A DNA stretch of 64,000 nucleotides from Symsagittifera roscoffensis (lineage: Eukaryota > Xenacoelomorpha > Acoela > Convolutidae), in assembly GCF_963678635.1 (NCBI RefSeq), contig NC_087064.1:71735465-71799464 (forward strand). Direction: 5' to 3'. The notes below the pieces were generated by a model. The model did no database searches. It saw only the letters and a list, made by a program, of their open reading frames with translations, and had not been told where the DNA came from. Position numbers and translations under genes: made by a program. Positions 35,255 to 47,740 of this stretch are shown here, piece by piece. Within the stretch, counting starts at the first letter, position 1. The number at the start of each line of letters is the position of its first letter.

Positions 35255-37950
35255 TTGATTGAAAACCATTTCATATGGTAATAAACCTAGAATTTGTGTT
35301 ATTTGGGAAATTTAAGCTAATGTGAATAGTTTCACGTCAGTTGACCATTCGCTGTATTTATTATCATTCAATGTATGATGAATCTAAGTTACTCCTGTAT
35401 GGAACGGTTCGTACATTCGACTAAACCATTAGTCCATGGTGCGTGAGATGTTCGGGATTTTTGTCTAAAGTTATAAAGGTGGCATAATGAGATGATTTCA
35501 TTATTCATGAATTCAGTGCCATTGTCTGTGACAAGGATTTTTGGTAATCCAAATTTAGCTAGCCAATGTTCGTAGAGTGTTGTGTATGCCGAATAAGTAT
35601 TACAATGAGGTACGGGAATGGTGATACATATTGGGTAAAGGCGTCAACTTTTACCAAGATGTATGATTTTACTTCTGAGGAGGGTGACATAGGGCCTTTC
35701 GTATCAAATGACATTCTGTGGTTATACATAAACTTTGTCCTTTAAAATCTGGTTTTCTGCCAATTGTTTTTGGTGTGGATGTGGTCTATTTAGTTGACAT
35801 GTTATGCAATCATTTCATGAAACTTTTATCCAAGTTGGTGCATTTGGAAAGCAGAAGTTTTCAATAAAGTTTGAGTATGTTTTTCTAATCATGCATACCC
35901 TTTGTATATAGGTAATGTGAGATACGAAATGCTAGAAGTATCATACTCAATGGTAGTATGTAATTTGTATTTTTCAAGGGTATTTTGTTCTGGAAGTTCC
36001 AGAAGATTATGATTCTCATTTATTGTTGTGTTATTAAACTTTCTGACATATCTAAGGAGTGCTCTTTTTCCTAAAATTGTGATATCTGCTTTCATAGGTT
36101 TTGTTCTATACTTATGACAAGATTTAAGTTGTTTAATTACCGGTTCAAGAATTTGGGGTTTTCGTTGTAATTCTAGTGTTTTTTTTTGTGTAAATGGTAG
36201 AAAATTGTTTTGATTTCTGGTTTTTGAGAGAGTACAATGTCTAAAGGGTCTTGCAAATTAAAAATCTTATTTATAGTGTATTTCGAATTCAAATCTGGGG
36301 TCCTGTTAAAATAAGGCTATCAGTTAAGTTTTCTTTTTCTAATAAAGGGAATAGGTTTTTTCAATAACACTTTTGTGTAGGTAATTGTTGTTGTGTGTTG
36401 TTTTTGATCCATAATGAGTATGGTATTGGTTTAAATGTAGATAGATCGACTTCGTAATGGTTATCTTGGCAATCAAGGTATAATGGAAAATGTTGTATCT
36501 TATTTATTTGTTTTTTGTCGGGATCAGTTCTTATTGAATATTTGTACTCCAATAGTGGTGATGTTTCGTCTTGTGCAAATAACAACTCTAAATTTTGTTG
36601 TATTTCTACGGTCGTTTTCTTTGTTATTAGTTCGGGTGGTGGGTTTCTGTTTCGACTAAGTGTGTCTTGTAGTTCAAGGTTTTTTTCCTGCAGTTCAAAC
36701 TAAATGCAAGATTGGAAATTTCATTAGGGTAAGTTGAAATCTATACACTCTATGGTTTGGGTTTGACTTTTGTGTAAGTATTGAAAATAGCTGTGATCTG
36801 TAAATAAAACTGTTAGATGATTTGATCCAAGGATTAAAAAGGCATGTTCTGTGAGAGTATATACTAACATTCTCTCTCAAGAGTAGAGAATCTAAGTTCG
36901 GCTTTTGTAAATAGTCTTGAGTTTGCTGAGATAGGGTTCATTTTATTTGTAGCTTTGTGAGATTGTAATAGTGCTCCGCCAACTCCAAAATTTGAAACGT
37001 CACACATAGCGTAACATGGTTGATCTGGTTCCGGAATCGAGTTTGATATCTGTTCTGTGAGGAAGATTTTTATTTCATCAAAACGTTTTTGGTGTTCTAA
37101 TGTCCATTCAAAATTATTTTGTTGTCTAAGAGTAATGTAAAACGGTCTTAGATTCAGTTGCATTTTTTAGACATATTTGCTTAAAAAGTTTAAATTTACA
37201 AGAATTTCTTGGATTTTCTTTTTAATTTATGGAGTTTGAATCTTTAATATAGCATCTATTTGCGATTTTATTGGAGTGATTTTGTTTCCTTCAATAATAT
37301 GTCCAAGGAACTTAACATGGGTGAGAACGAATTTCGGTTTATGTGGTACTGCTTTCAAGTTTTCTTTAAGTAAAATCTGATGGTTTTGATCTAATATTTT
37401 AAACATTTCGTGTTTTGTTTGTGATTGTATTGCAATATCGTCTTGATATGTAATGACATTCTTACTAAGAATGAGAGATCGAAAAATTTTGCTCAAAAAA
37501 TTTAACAAAGCTGCTCGTCCTATAGAAAAGCTATAGAAAATTTTATTGAACTTGTATTGTTACTTTCCAATAATGAATTGTGTTAGGCGTCGTGGTTGTT
37601 CATCTAATGGCGTCTGATTATATGCGCTGCTCATGTCAGCTGTTGTGAAATACTGTCCATTTAAATTAGTGAGTTTTACCTGGATTGGTTCTATGGGCCA
37701 ATTACATTTAGATTCATCAATTAGTGAATTAGGATATCTTGCGTCTAAAACAATTATTAGTGATTCGACTTTAGTGAGAATGATACCTGGGTTGATGAAG
37801 GCGTTTCTTTCCGGTTGTTCTTCTTTATTTACTGATGAGATCACTTCATATTGTTCTAGTTTCTGTAGTAACCTATTCACTTTCTCTTGTAGGTGAATTG
37901 TTACTTAACTTGCTTGTTCTTTTTTGAAAAAAGAGTCAGGTTTCAGATGT
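35255..37950 (-). pseudogene. pol: Gypsy pol remnant: RT, RNase H, partial integrase
   Basis: Fragments align one after another with the intact pol at 60444-64000. RT: 37880-37560 with the TADMSSAYNQ block, then 37508-37227 with YQDD as the active-site box and a FLGHIIE block. RNase H: 37163-36864 (YAMCDVSNFG and LERE blocks). Linker fragments follow at 36880-36361 and 36095-35889, then an integrase core broken by stops until 35255. At least six frameshifts or stops separate the pieces. It is a dead copy. Confidence 0.85.
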
Positions 37951-38599
37951 AGGTGTAATGGTGAATTTCTTTTTCTAATATCCAATTTTTATGTATCATA
38001 AATCATTGGGTATTTTAGTAATAATTCTGCTAATTGATCAAATTCTTGTTGATTCTTTTGAGAATTTTGAAAATTGAACATTGTGAGAAAATTTTGTTGT
38101 TATTTGTGTATTTCGAAAATTGAATTGTTGGTATGAAATAAGTTATTTTTGTGAAATAGTCTGTGTTTCGTTTAGAATCGTTTGTTATATTGCTGATGGA
38201 TAAATCATCATTAAGAAATGTCGATTGACAAATGGCTAGTAGTTTTAAAATGTTATTTACTCTAAATGTTTTTTCTTCTGTCGGATGAATTGTCGCATTT
38301 GTTTCACAAAATCTTAGAAGTACTAGGGTTTATGAGATTTTGTATGGTGAATTGTTGTAAACGTGTAAAAAATTATGTCTGAATTTCTTTTTTTTTGTAT
38401 CATTAATGGATTGATTGTTGCTCTAAAAAACTTATCGATTGATTTAAATTCAAGGTCAGACATGTATAGTTGTTGTTTATTTTGATGAACACTATATTGT
38501 GTACTTGGTTCATAGGGAAGTTATATACATTTCCTGATAATGGTTTCAGGTGTTTGCGTTCATGATTGTATATAAGGTAAAAATTTGAGAAAAATGGGG

Positions 38600-39300
38600 T
38601 GGTTTCTTGAGTCTTTGAAAGAATGTCAGTGATGTTTTATTTATTCCCGTATACTTGTCTTTTATATAAAATTTGGAATTTAAAACAATAATAGAGGGAA
38701 TATATTTTGTAAGAAACGCTATTCCAACAATTTTGTGTTTTATATCTGTGATATGGAATATTTGTATGAAAGGTTTATTTTAAACTATGTTTTGTTCCAT
38801 TGTTCGGGTGGGAACAAGATATATTTGGAGTTTTTGGTAATTTGTAAGACTTGATCCTTGTGCTGTAGCTAATTTACTTGAAGTCTTCAAAGGTGATAGT
38901 TTTGGGCGTAGAGTTTGGATTTCAATCCATGTTTATAATAAAGTTTATAATAATTTTTATTCTGCTCCTGAGTTGATAAGGAAATCAATTTGAAGGTCTG
39001 GCGATTGAAAACTTTTACTCCTTAGGCTTTCTAAGAGAAGTGGAATTGTCCAAATTTATTCTTTACTTGGTTGTATTTTATTTGTGGTAAATTGATGTTA
39101 TATGTTGTTCAAATTTGAACTGTTTTTAACACATTGTGGAGTGTAGTCTGTTTTTTTGGATATTGTTTGTCTCTACGAGAGTAGAAATGCTTACACTGTT
39201 TTAGTAACAATTCGAATCGATTGATGTTTCGAATTTGTTTTCAATTTGAAGCTTTTTTTTTATTTAAAGCGTATTTTCTCCTTCGCTTTCGTAATCTGTG
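38600..39300 (-). pseudogene. Gypsy aspartic protease remnant
   Basis: The block IDFLINSGAE at about 38990-38961 has the shape of a retroviral protease active site, but reads NSGA (38963-38974) where D-[ST]-G-A is required. Stops lie on both sides. The position between the gag zinc knuckle and RT fits. Confidence 0.55.
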
Positions 39301-39340
39301 ATTTCACAATGATTTTGATTTAACTGCAGTTCCGAATTAT

Positions 39341-41030
39341 CTATATTGTCAATACCGGTTGAGTCTGATTGAGTTTCTTATGTTGATTGTACTTGGTTAA
39401 TTTGTCTTTGATGCTTGGGTGTTCTACTTCTGTAGTTTTGTTGTGAATTTGTTTTTTGAGTGTTATTTCTGTGTGGTTACTGAGAGTAGTTTCTCTATCT
39501 ATTTGTCTAGTTATCGTTCCGATTCCTGGAATTATCACGGTATCTTTTCTTGTTATTTATTGTTGCTATTTGGTTAATCGTTGGAGTAGTTTCGTGATAT
39601 ATTTTTAGATTAATGTCAATTTTTTATTGTATGAAGAATTTCGCTTTCGGTTGTATGAGGAATTTCTGGAACGAGCATTTGAAAATTATCTATTCCGAGA
39701 GTTTGAATAGGAACGATTTCTACTATAATTCGAGTAATTGCTTCTGTTTGAAATTGATCTTGAGTAATTTTTGCGATATTGATTGTTTTGACTACTCGAT
39801 CTGCTATATCTATTTTTGTGAAAAATTTTGTGAAATTTTTCTGTCTTGAGTTCTTCCGCTAAAATTATTTCGGTAAGGCGGTTGTTGTCTATAATAATTT
39901 TGGCTGTCTGGAAGTGGTTTTCCTGAACTATTATTTCTGTGAATGTTGGTAGGCTTTGATTTTTTTCCTATATTGATAGAAAGTTTTGTTTGGTTCTTTA
40001 TGTTTCTATGGTTTGTTTGCATTCAGCAATGTTATGTCCATATCTTCGACAATAATTGCATCATTTTTTGAAAGATGGCTTTACTTTTGAAGTTTACAAT
40101 CTTTTCCTAGGTAAAAATTAATTGAGTGACTTTTTTGCTGATTCATTGTCTGAATCAAGAACATTATTTATTTGTGAAGTTGTTGTTTGAATGTTGTTTG
40201 CATATTGTAATTTCAAATGTTCTGTTCCTTTTAATTTCATGGTGAATTCAGCTTGTTCTAATTTATCTACTACTTTTCGAAAATCTATATCGGGTTCTCG
40301 AATTGATGATGGATGCGATGCTCTCTTTTTTACTGCAGTTTTACCTAGTTGTGGTGTTAAAGTAATCCTTAAGACTTCTGTCCTTTTCGTATTTTTTAAT
40401 CATGCGTTTTAGGAGAATATATTTTCCTTACTATTGTTCCAATTTTAGCTGCGAGTTGTTTGATTGTCTCGTTGGGGATTCTAAGAATTTCATTGCATAG
40501 AACTCTTTGATTTTTTTAATTTTTTTTCCAAGTCGAACATTTTTAAAATTATATTTCTATCGGTAACACTGAAAACCATTTTTGGGTTGCGCCATCAAGT
40601 GTGGTTTCGATCAGCGATGTACGTCTATGCCTCCAATTTAAATGGAGTGGTGTGTTTATTGATTCAGGTCATATATATAAAATTAAGTTAATTGTGACTG
40701 CATTTAAATACTCTTTTTCTGAGTATTCGGAGTCTGTTCCTGTGAACACCGATAGTGGTTTACTTGAAGATATAGGTGATCCACCCATAAGGTATGGGTT
40801 CATATTCATTTGGAGAGATTCTGCTGCAATTGGTTTTTGAGAAAAATTTGTAAGTTGTGTTTTTGTGATTTCATGTTGTAAAAAATATGTTAATGGGATT
40901 TCATTTTGCATTTGATTCGTTTGCTTATTTTGTGTATCCATAGGATTATGTGATTAGAAATCATTATTGTATGATGCTGAATTTTGTCTTGGAGGAAAAG
41001 TTTATCTTGATTGTCGTGTTTTTTCATTTC
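39341..41030 (-). pseudogene. gag: Gypsy gag remnant: capsid and nucleocapsid
   Basis: The capsid part is recognisable at 40941-40669 (PLSVFTGTDSEYSEKEYLNAV). The nucleocapsid zinc knuckle CNYCRRYGHNIAEC (C-x2-C-x4-H-x4-C) is intact at 40019-40060. A Gln/Asn/Arg-rich tail (40022-39810) and further fragments to 39341 follow. Gag would form the particle and bind RNA. Frameshifts and stops separate the pieces. The equivalent part of the younger element lies outside the window. Confidence 0.75.
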
Positions 41031-43076
41031 GTGTATCAGGTTCAAAAGTAATTGGTTGATTAATAGGTCTGGTTGATCAATATTCCAGTTATTGTTTCGT
41101 GGAATAATAACAAAACGTTTTCGGTTGTGATTAAAGTAGTTCTCATCTTCTGATTAGTGTGATTAATTTTTCGTGAACTGTTTATTAGTTGGTTTTTTAT
41201 TTTGTTGAAAAACTGGAAATTTTTTGCTAAAATCTGTTGTAGTTTAATGATTATTATTGAAAAAACTGTGTGGGGGGCTTATTGTTGTATCTGCTGAGCG
41301 TGGCAATGTTTTTGTGGTTGATGTTGACTCTTATATAAAAGGGTTTTGTTATTTGTCTTTTCGCGAAGAAATTTCAATTTGAAGTTTTTTGTTTATTTGT
41401 TTGGCGTGTTTTTGTTATTAATCAACTTGTTTGTCGTGTTTTTGTTTTTAGTCAATTTGTTTGTCGTCTTTTTGTTATGGTCAATATGTTTGGTAATCTA
41501 TTTGTGAATAGTTTGGGGCAACAGATGGCTTTACTGTTAAATGAACATTGGCTGTGGAAATGGAGTATTTTTATTATGAGTTGTAGTAAGTGTAGGATGA
41601 ATAAGAGAAATGCTTTGTAAAGTTGTTGTAGGCATTGTTTCAACTATTTCCTCGTTAATGAATTGTGATGGGGTTTGAATATCTTGTTGCTTAAGATTTC
41701 TCGTTCTAATAAGGGTCTCTTGTGAATTGATGAATGTGGAGTTCAAGCTACTATTTCCCGTTCTATCAGTGAGCCTTGCGTTATTATTTAAAAGTGTTGC
41801 ATCAATAGTCAGTGGAGTAACTCTTACCTAATTTGTGTACAGGAATAGTGGTATTGCTGCACTTGATATATTGGTTGTTATAATAATAAATGAAGGGTGA
41901 GTGGTCCCAAATAAATTCTGTTTGATCGGCTAGTATAGTTTCATCGTCTGAATTTTGTGGTCGAAAACTTTTTCCTGATGTTGAAATGAAATCAATATTG
42001 TGAGAAAATAACCAATTATGGTCCATGTTAATATTCGTTGTAGGTAACTTTTCACTTTTTTTGTTATGTCAGTACAAGTGAAATTTTCATGGATTGTTTC
42101 TTAGAATTTGAGAATAGGTAAATTTATTACCCACAGTTGAGTGTCGGGATATTTGAAGTGGTGATTCATTTTTTATTTTTTTTTCAGTTCTACTATAAAT
42201 ATATAACTATAAATATCAGAAAAACATCCTTTTTTTTATGATTGAGTTTGCTATTGGTGAGTTTTGATGTTGTATATTTTTCATGTATTCTGTCAAGACT
42301 TTTGAGAATTATATATCTGTGTCATCTGTTTGTGTTTGATGTGTTGTTTGGTCTGATTATGGTGGTATAATTTCGGTAGGGAATTTCCCGTAGTATGAAG
42401 TAATATTTCTTCTGCCTTTAATATAGTGATCAGGAATTTGCCTTTTTATTTTTATTTCGTGAAATGCCTGTTTGCCTGGGCTGTTTCCTTTTTCGAATAA
42501 ATTTGCTATTAAGTTGTGACAAAATTGTACTTGTCCTCAAGCGGGACCACTTGCGTCAACGTCGAAATTGATGATCCTCTAGTGGGAAGTACTGAGTCAT
42601 CGTCAAAGTTTTCGTCGTATTCGACCAATTTTTGTATCTTAGAACTGTTACTGTTAAACTCTCAAAGTGTCTTATTGACAGATTCCAATTATACAGTCAA
42701 GCTGGTTTTTTAATGTATGATTTTTTAATTCTGCGTTTACCTTTAACGGATGATGGTGATGTAGATTCTGATGTAGAGTCAGAAAATATTTTTGTTAATT
42801 TAATGGGTTAATTTTATCTATTGAATCTTTTAGATTCTGAAAATCCTCTATCGTTGTTATATCTGATTCTAAAACTGCGTTACGTGTTTTTGAATTTATT
42901 CTGTTAATTTTTTGTTTTTGTTTGGCTATTATTGTCTTTTTTTGTTTTTGTCTTTTTGATCTGATATGTCTTATTGTTTTTTTGGGCGGTGTGATTGCAA
43001 GATCATATCTTTCGTTTTTAATTGAACACTTGTGGAATATGATTATTTGTTTAGTGCCTAAATTATCTTCCGACAA
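41031..43076 (-). pseudogene. Long region upstream of gag, coding-like
   Basis: About 2 kb between the recognisable capsid and the first ATG-led ORF (43076-42795, 93 residues, Lys/Arg-rich) contains several sense-strand frames rich in Asn, Thr, Gln, Ile and Pro (42026-41802, 41746-41537). Either gag has an unusually long N-terminal region or a separate upstream gene existed. No known domain is visible. Confidence 0.4.
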
Positions 43077-43587
43077 AAGGCTTAGGGTGATGGATGCAAT
43101 ACTCGGAGATTAGAATTTTAATTTGTTAAACTGTTGGTTTTACGGTTGTTTTGTGGTTACATTAACTTGGCGCATAGATTGTCGTTGTTGATGGGTTGGA
43201 GAGAGAGTATATCAATCCGTTGGACTGCTTTTTACTTTCTCGTGACCAGGTTTTAATATATGATGAACTTCCTTAATCTTACTTAGGGGTTTGATTTGTG
43301 ATCAAGTGTTGGAGGTTAGTAAATCAATCCACAAGTTTCGGGTATAATTAGAACACAAGTAGCTCGTTAGATACTTTTTCAAAACTAATATTTTAAGCGT
43401 TTTAGCTTGGGTTACCTAAGAGGAAGGGCTCAAGTCAAGGATGGGTAACAGAAGTTTTCACTGTATATCTTAATTAAAAAGGTTATTTTTCAAGTTTTTT
43501 ATTAGTCCTGGGTTTTTTTTATAAGAGCTGGAGAGTGAATCGACGTTTGAGGTCATTAGACAGTCTAAAATATGAGGTGGGAAGATA

Positions 43588-43745
43588 AAAATTTTTCTGA
43601 TTGATCCAAGGGAGGCCTTGATGATCAGAAAATTTTTTTGAAATAGAATTTAATTTAAATTAAATTGAAGGTCCAAGGAAGGCTTTGTTGATATGCTAAT
43701 GAAATCAAACTTGATTTATTGACAAGCAAGGATAGGCCTTGATAA
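43588..43745. promoter_or_regulatory. Three CAAGG(N)CCTTG palindromes upstream of the older gag
   Basis: CAAGGGAGGCCTTG at 43607-43620, CAAGGAAGGCTTTG at 43674-43687 and CAAGGATAGGCCTTG at 43727-43741. The first is the centre of a larger imperfect palindrome (43588-43637). The site lies upstream of gag on the sense strand, where Drosophila gypsy has its array of Su(Hw) sites. A protein-binding or insulator role is inference only. Confidence 0.35.
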
Positions 43746-44605
43746 ATTTTTATTTGAAAATTCAATTTCAATTTTGAAAGTTAGAGTTTAAATGATGATA
43801 GTTTTTTTTTTGAATAATTTTGGTTATGTCTACGGTGATGAAGCTTGGATGAAGAAAAAATGATTTCATGAGAAGCAAGAAAATTGTATAACTTTATTAA
43901 AACTAACGTTAAAATTTTCTACTTACTAAATTTTTTTATTTTTATTCAATAAACTATTTATTCAAAAAGTTTTCATGCCAATTTATTGCAGATTTGGGAA
44001 AGAACATCTTTTTATCCGTCCTTATTATTTTATATCATAGGCTATAAAGCACCAAATATGTTTTTGAAGAAGTATTCATCAAATGACTTTCTTGTTAACA
44101 GACACAGTTTTGTATTTACTGCATAAAGTTTTCTGAATACAAATACTTGCTGCGGTTTTTGTCGTACTATCATGTAGTAAATCGGTCCGTCGTTTAATCG
44201 TTGTTCGCGCCGTGATTTCATTCTTGTTTTGTTTGAAAATTTGGCGTAGATTCATGAAGACCTAAAAACTTTTCTATCGAATTGTCTATTCCATCTAACA
44301 TTTTGCAATTTTGCAAATGTCTAATTCTAATTCAAATTGTCTAAACCCTTAAAAATATATTTTGATACATCGAACATGCAGAAGCCTGACGTAAAATAGA
44401 ACTTGTTGTTTGGTAAGCAACGGCGGTGTGAAATGAAGACAAAAATACTCTTTCCGAACATTAGCTTTCTTTTCTTTGATAATAATAATTATTAGTTAAG
44501 CATTCCAAACTACTATTAGATAAAATCGATAAAAAATTTAAGAAAATCGCGAGCGTCGCATTTTAGAAGAGAATCTTTTACCAGCAGATTGTAAATTTAC
44601 TTCAG

Positions 44606-44802
44606 GAAGCCGTTGTACTATGAGTTCAACCTGATGTTGCCGACCGGGATGATATCTGGGATAGCCCTGCTCGACTTCCTCCTCCCCTGCGAGAGTGGGG
44701 AGAAGATCAGTCTGGCCATCACTGTCCTCTTCTCCCTCTGTGTCAACATGCTCTTCGTCTCCAATCTCATGCCCGCAACTTCGCTCACCATTCCCATATT
44801 AG
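44606..44802 (+). CDS. Exon of a nicotinic-acetylcholine-receptor-like cation channel (TM1-TM2)
   Basis: Encodes pore-lining membrane segments of a pentameric ligand-gated channel. It reads from the arginine/KPLYYEFNL block before TM1, through a hydrophobic TM1, the PCESGEKISL linker and TM2 (ITVLFSLCVNMLFVSNLMP), to the TSLTIPIL block just before TM3. The Gly-Glu-Lys at the inner mouth of TM2 is typical of cation-selective members. Splice sites fit: acttcag before 44606 and G|gtgtga after 44802, giving phase 2 and phase 1 introns. The exon is markedly more GC-rich than its surroundings. No other exon of the gene is recognisable in the window, so the introns are long or this is a stranded duplicate. 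The two sequences flanking it are transposon-rich. Confidence 0.85.
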
Positions 44803-44929
44803 GTGTGAACAAAATTAAGTTTTCACTTTTTTGCGCTTCTAGTCTTATAGGCTAGTTGTAGTAAAAAAAGTGTCTCTGAACAACCATTTTTAGCTTTCGA
44901 AACCTTCTGCGGTACATCTTTTATAGCTA

Positions 44930-45350
44930 AGTTATGAGTTATGTACGATTGACTGTACTCATAGAGTAATTTCAGAAAAAGTATACCGTGTGTTCGTCAC
45001 GCTATCTTATTTTCGGCCGGATAAATTCGTGCAACTTCTTAGTCTAATACAAATCTTAATCTTACTCCAAGTCGCAATAGATCTAGTGTATACTGGTACT
45101 TACGAGTAAGTTCTTAGAGTTTATCCAGAAGGAGAATAACTGTAGTCTAAGATTTATTCAAATTGTTCTGGTGCGGAAACTACAAGTAGTTTCAGCACTT
45201 ACATACAAGTGTCCTTGTTAGAGATTTAATATGATTGGTTAGTTAGTAATGTTTTATAGTGACAGTCTTACCAATAATATAATTGTATTTTTAACCAATT
45301 ATGAGCACTAGTTTAGCTCTGGTTCCACGAATACTTTTATACCTCAGTGA
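44930..45350 (+). repeat. Dispersed repeat with conserved hairpin, copy 1
   Basis: About 400 bp aligning in the same orientation with 51880-52320, including 'attcgtgcaacttcttagtc' and 'atttcggccgga'-like blocks. It contains a 13-bp-stem hairpin at 45171-45198 and a wider inverted pair (ATGATTGGTTA ... TAACCAATTAT, about 45230-45302). It could be a solo LTR, a MITE or another non-autonomous element. No target duplication was identified. Confidence 0.75.
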
Positions 45351-46599
45351 ATAAAAAACATTAATGTAAGCTGTGGCAGGCACATTAATCAGAGAACATT
45401 GTACTATGTTTTTTTCATCAAAACTGAAGCTTAAATTTGGAAACAAGGTAACACAAACAGTTTGAATTATTACCAACATCGTGAAACAACAAAAGCGCTT
45501 TTTAGAAAAAAAAATAAAGTTATTGTTTGAACAAACAATCCGGTGATAGATACACAATATAACAAAAAAACAACCCTCAGAGTTCTTCCTATCCAAATGT
45601 GTTAAAAATTACTTTTTCAGATTTTCTGTAACATCGAAAAAAAAGCTGACAAAGCAACTTAAATATGACAAAAATTCATTCTTTAACTAAACATCGCATA
45701 AGTTTTCCAAAATAATTATTCACTGAAAAACATTCTGTTTTTATTATTAGCATTTTTGCCTACATGTTGGAATCAAATCAACAAAAAGTTATCGGAAAAA
45801 CTTCCACGATGATCAAGCTAAGTATAAGAGACGCATAGAAAAAGGAAGCATAAAAAAGACAATCTGATCAGTTCATCGAAATTTATATACATAATTTAGA
45901 TTTGTAGATTATCCATGACATCAAACTAAAATGATGATCAAAGAACGAAAAATAAAATAGATTTTTTTGAAAGAGGTTTGAAACCCCCCACCCAGAAGCC
46001 CCCATGGGTTCAAATTAGATCAAAACCCAGCTAGCTGCAACTCGACAGAAAAAAAAACAAATACAACTTAAGTTTCATAGAAAAATAAAGCCTGATTGGA
46101 GCATCAGCAGTAGCGTTGATAATAAAATAGAAAATTGTGGATGAAAAAAATCAGTTTAAAATTTTTAAGTTCATTGAAACTACCGGAGTAACATATTACC
46201 GGAGTTTTACCCGCATCTAAGAAAAGTGAAAAAAAAATGATTATAATGGATTTTTGTAGTCTAATACGATGTCAATTTAATTGATTTCCATGTTAGGCTT
46301 AGACAACAAAATTGGGGAAAAAAATGGATTTGAATCTATTTTTTCTCGCAAAATTATATTGCATTATAACTCATTTGAAATCCATTATAATGGATTATAA
46401 AACAAATACAATTTTTTCCTATTTATATTCGTTTCGCGTCCTGCAAAATTTGCAAGATTTTTTGCATTTAAAAAACGAGTATTGCGAAATCTTTGCAACG
46501 TGACTGTAATTTCTATTTCTAAACCTAAACTCAAATCGCAAAACAGTTTGTTGACCTCTCCCCACTATTATTTGGCCCTTTTTCCCTTACAACCCCCAT
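45351..46599. other. Stretch without a recognisable gene
   Basis: AT-rich. A 101-codon minus-strand frame (45596-45291) and small plus-strand frames show no family resemblance. Palindromic TCCATTATAATGGA near 46380 is the only structure noticed. Confidence 0.4.
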
Positions 46600-46870
46600 C
46601 TACATTATTATACTTTAAAAAATCCAGTCCAAAAGTTCAATTGGACAAAAAAAATTTTTTAGGCTGAATCCAGTTTTCGGACATAAAGTATATGAAAGGT
46701 AACTATTAATTGAATAAAACTCTACAAAAATATGAACCTATCACGTCACCTGAAAATAGAAGAACCGTTATCAGAGTTTTAGGATTTTTAGGAGTATATG
46801 GAAAGCTTATAAAAAAGTTACTTGTATGTGGTTTTTGATTTCAAAAGCATTTTTTGATTTGATTTTTGAT
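46600..46870 (+). repeat. Dispersed repeat family (plus copy a)
   Basis: Aligns with 47540-47740 (same strand) and with the reverse complement of 50335-50570. The shared core includes 'gctgaatccag' preceded by a T-rich run and CAATTG, and further on the GAGTTTTAGG-type block. Confidence 0.6.
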
Positions 46871-47049
46871 GTGGCCAGCAGAGTAGATCGTAGTAGATAC
46901 AAATGAAAGATCTAAAGATATTAATCATGAAAGACATTTTTAAAACCAAAAGTAGCATAGTGATGACAAGGATAAAGAATTTAATTTAACAAAACACTCT
47001 TTGCACAAAAGGAAAAGAAAACGTTCTAATCTATATCAAACTCAGGTCA

Positions 47050-47740
47050 GCGACAAGAAAAACAAAAACTCGTGGAACTGATTTTTAATAAACTTTTCGA
47101 AGTAGACAACTTTATTGTCCCAAAATTATCATCGAGACTAAGTCAGATATTTGCAACTACGGCTCAGACAAGACAATTTGAGAGAAATAACCAATTTCTG
47201 ACAGAAAAAACCAGGAACCGAAATGCGGATTCAAGCTCCAGTCAACAATTTCAATGGATCACCAGTTGAATTGAAAATCTAATTTAACTGTTTCATCATT
47301 TCAACAAACATTCTGGCTCACAGGAGGAACTTAGGACTCAAACTATGGATTCACGTCTGAGCCAACATCTTCAATGGATCACAAGGTGAACCACAGACCC
47401 AAATTAACTGTTTACACATTTTAAAAACTTCCCAAATGATTCACAAAAGGAACCCAAGACCCAATAAACTTTGGAAATTATTATAATATAGAATGATTTT
47501 TTAGAAAACTTTAGACCTAAGACCCAATTGAAGAAAAGCACATTTTCCCCCGTTGAATCCAGTTTTTGAGAATTAGTGTAGAAAACCGTAGAAAACTGTT
47601 TCAAAACTAATGAAATCGACGGAGAACTGAAGAATTGTAAAGAGAGTTATAGGATATTGGGGAGTCTATAGCAAATGTGAGAAAAATTTACCTGTATCGA
47701 GCTGCACAAAGTTTTTAATTGCAAATTCACTTTATGACTT
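47050..47740 (+). repeat. Dispersed repeat family (plus copy b) with ~125-bp internal duplication
   Basis: 47209-47340 and 47341-47460 are diverged tandem copies (shared 'caatggatcac' and 'ttaactgttt' blocks). 47540-47740 matches the other family members. Confidence 0.6.

Larger units (their letters stand above)
35255..43120 (-). mobile_element. Truncated, decayed Ty3/Gypsy retrotransposon (older copy)
   Basis: Same family and orientation as the younger element at 53.8-64 kb. It carries gag, protease, RT, RNase H and most of the integrase, and is cut at about 35255 inside the integrase, so no envelope region remains. No flanking LTR could be fixed: the next sequence to the right (43.1-44.6 kb) has no identified partner in the window. 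The plus strand across the element is visibly rich in T and G, so the sense strand is A/C-rich, as in the younger copy. Confidence 0.9.

Noticed and set aside
43225-43260. Primer-binding site candidate TGGTCACGAG (minus strand) for the old Gypsy copy
   Set aside because: No tRNA 3' end can be matched with confidence and no LTR edge is visible next to it.
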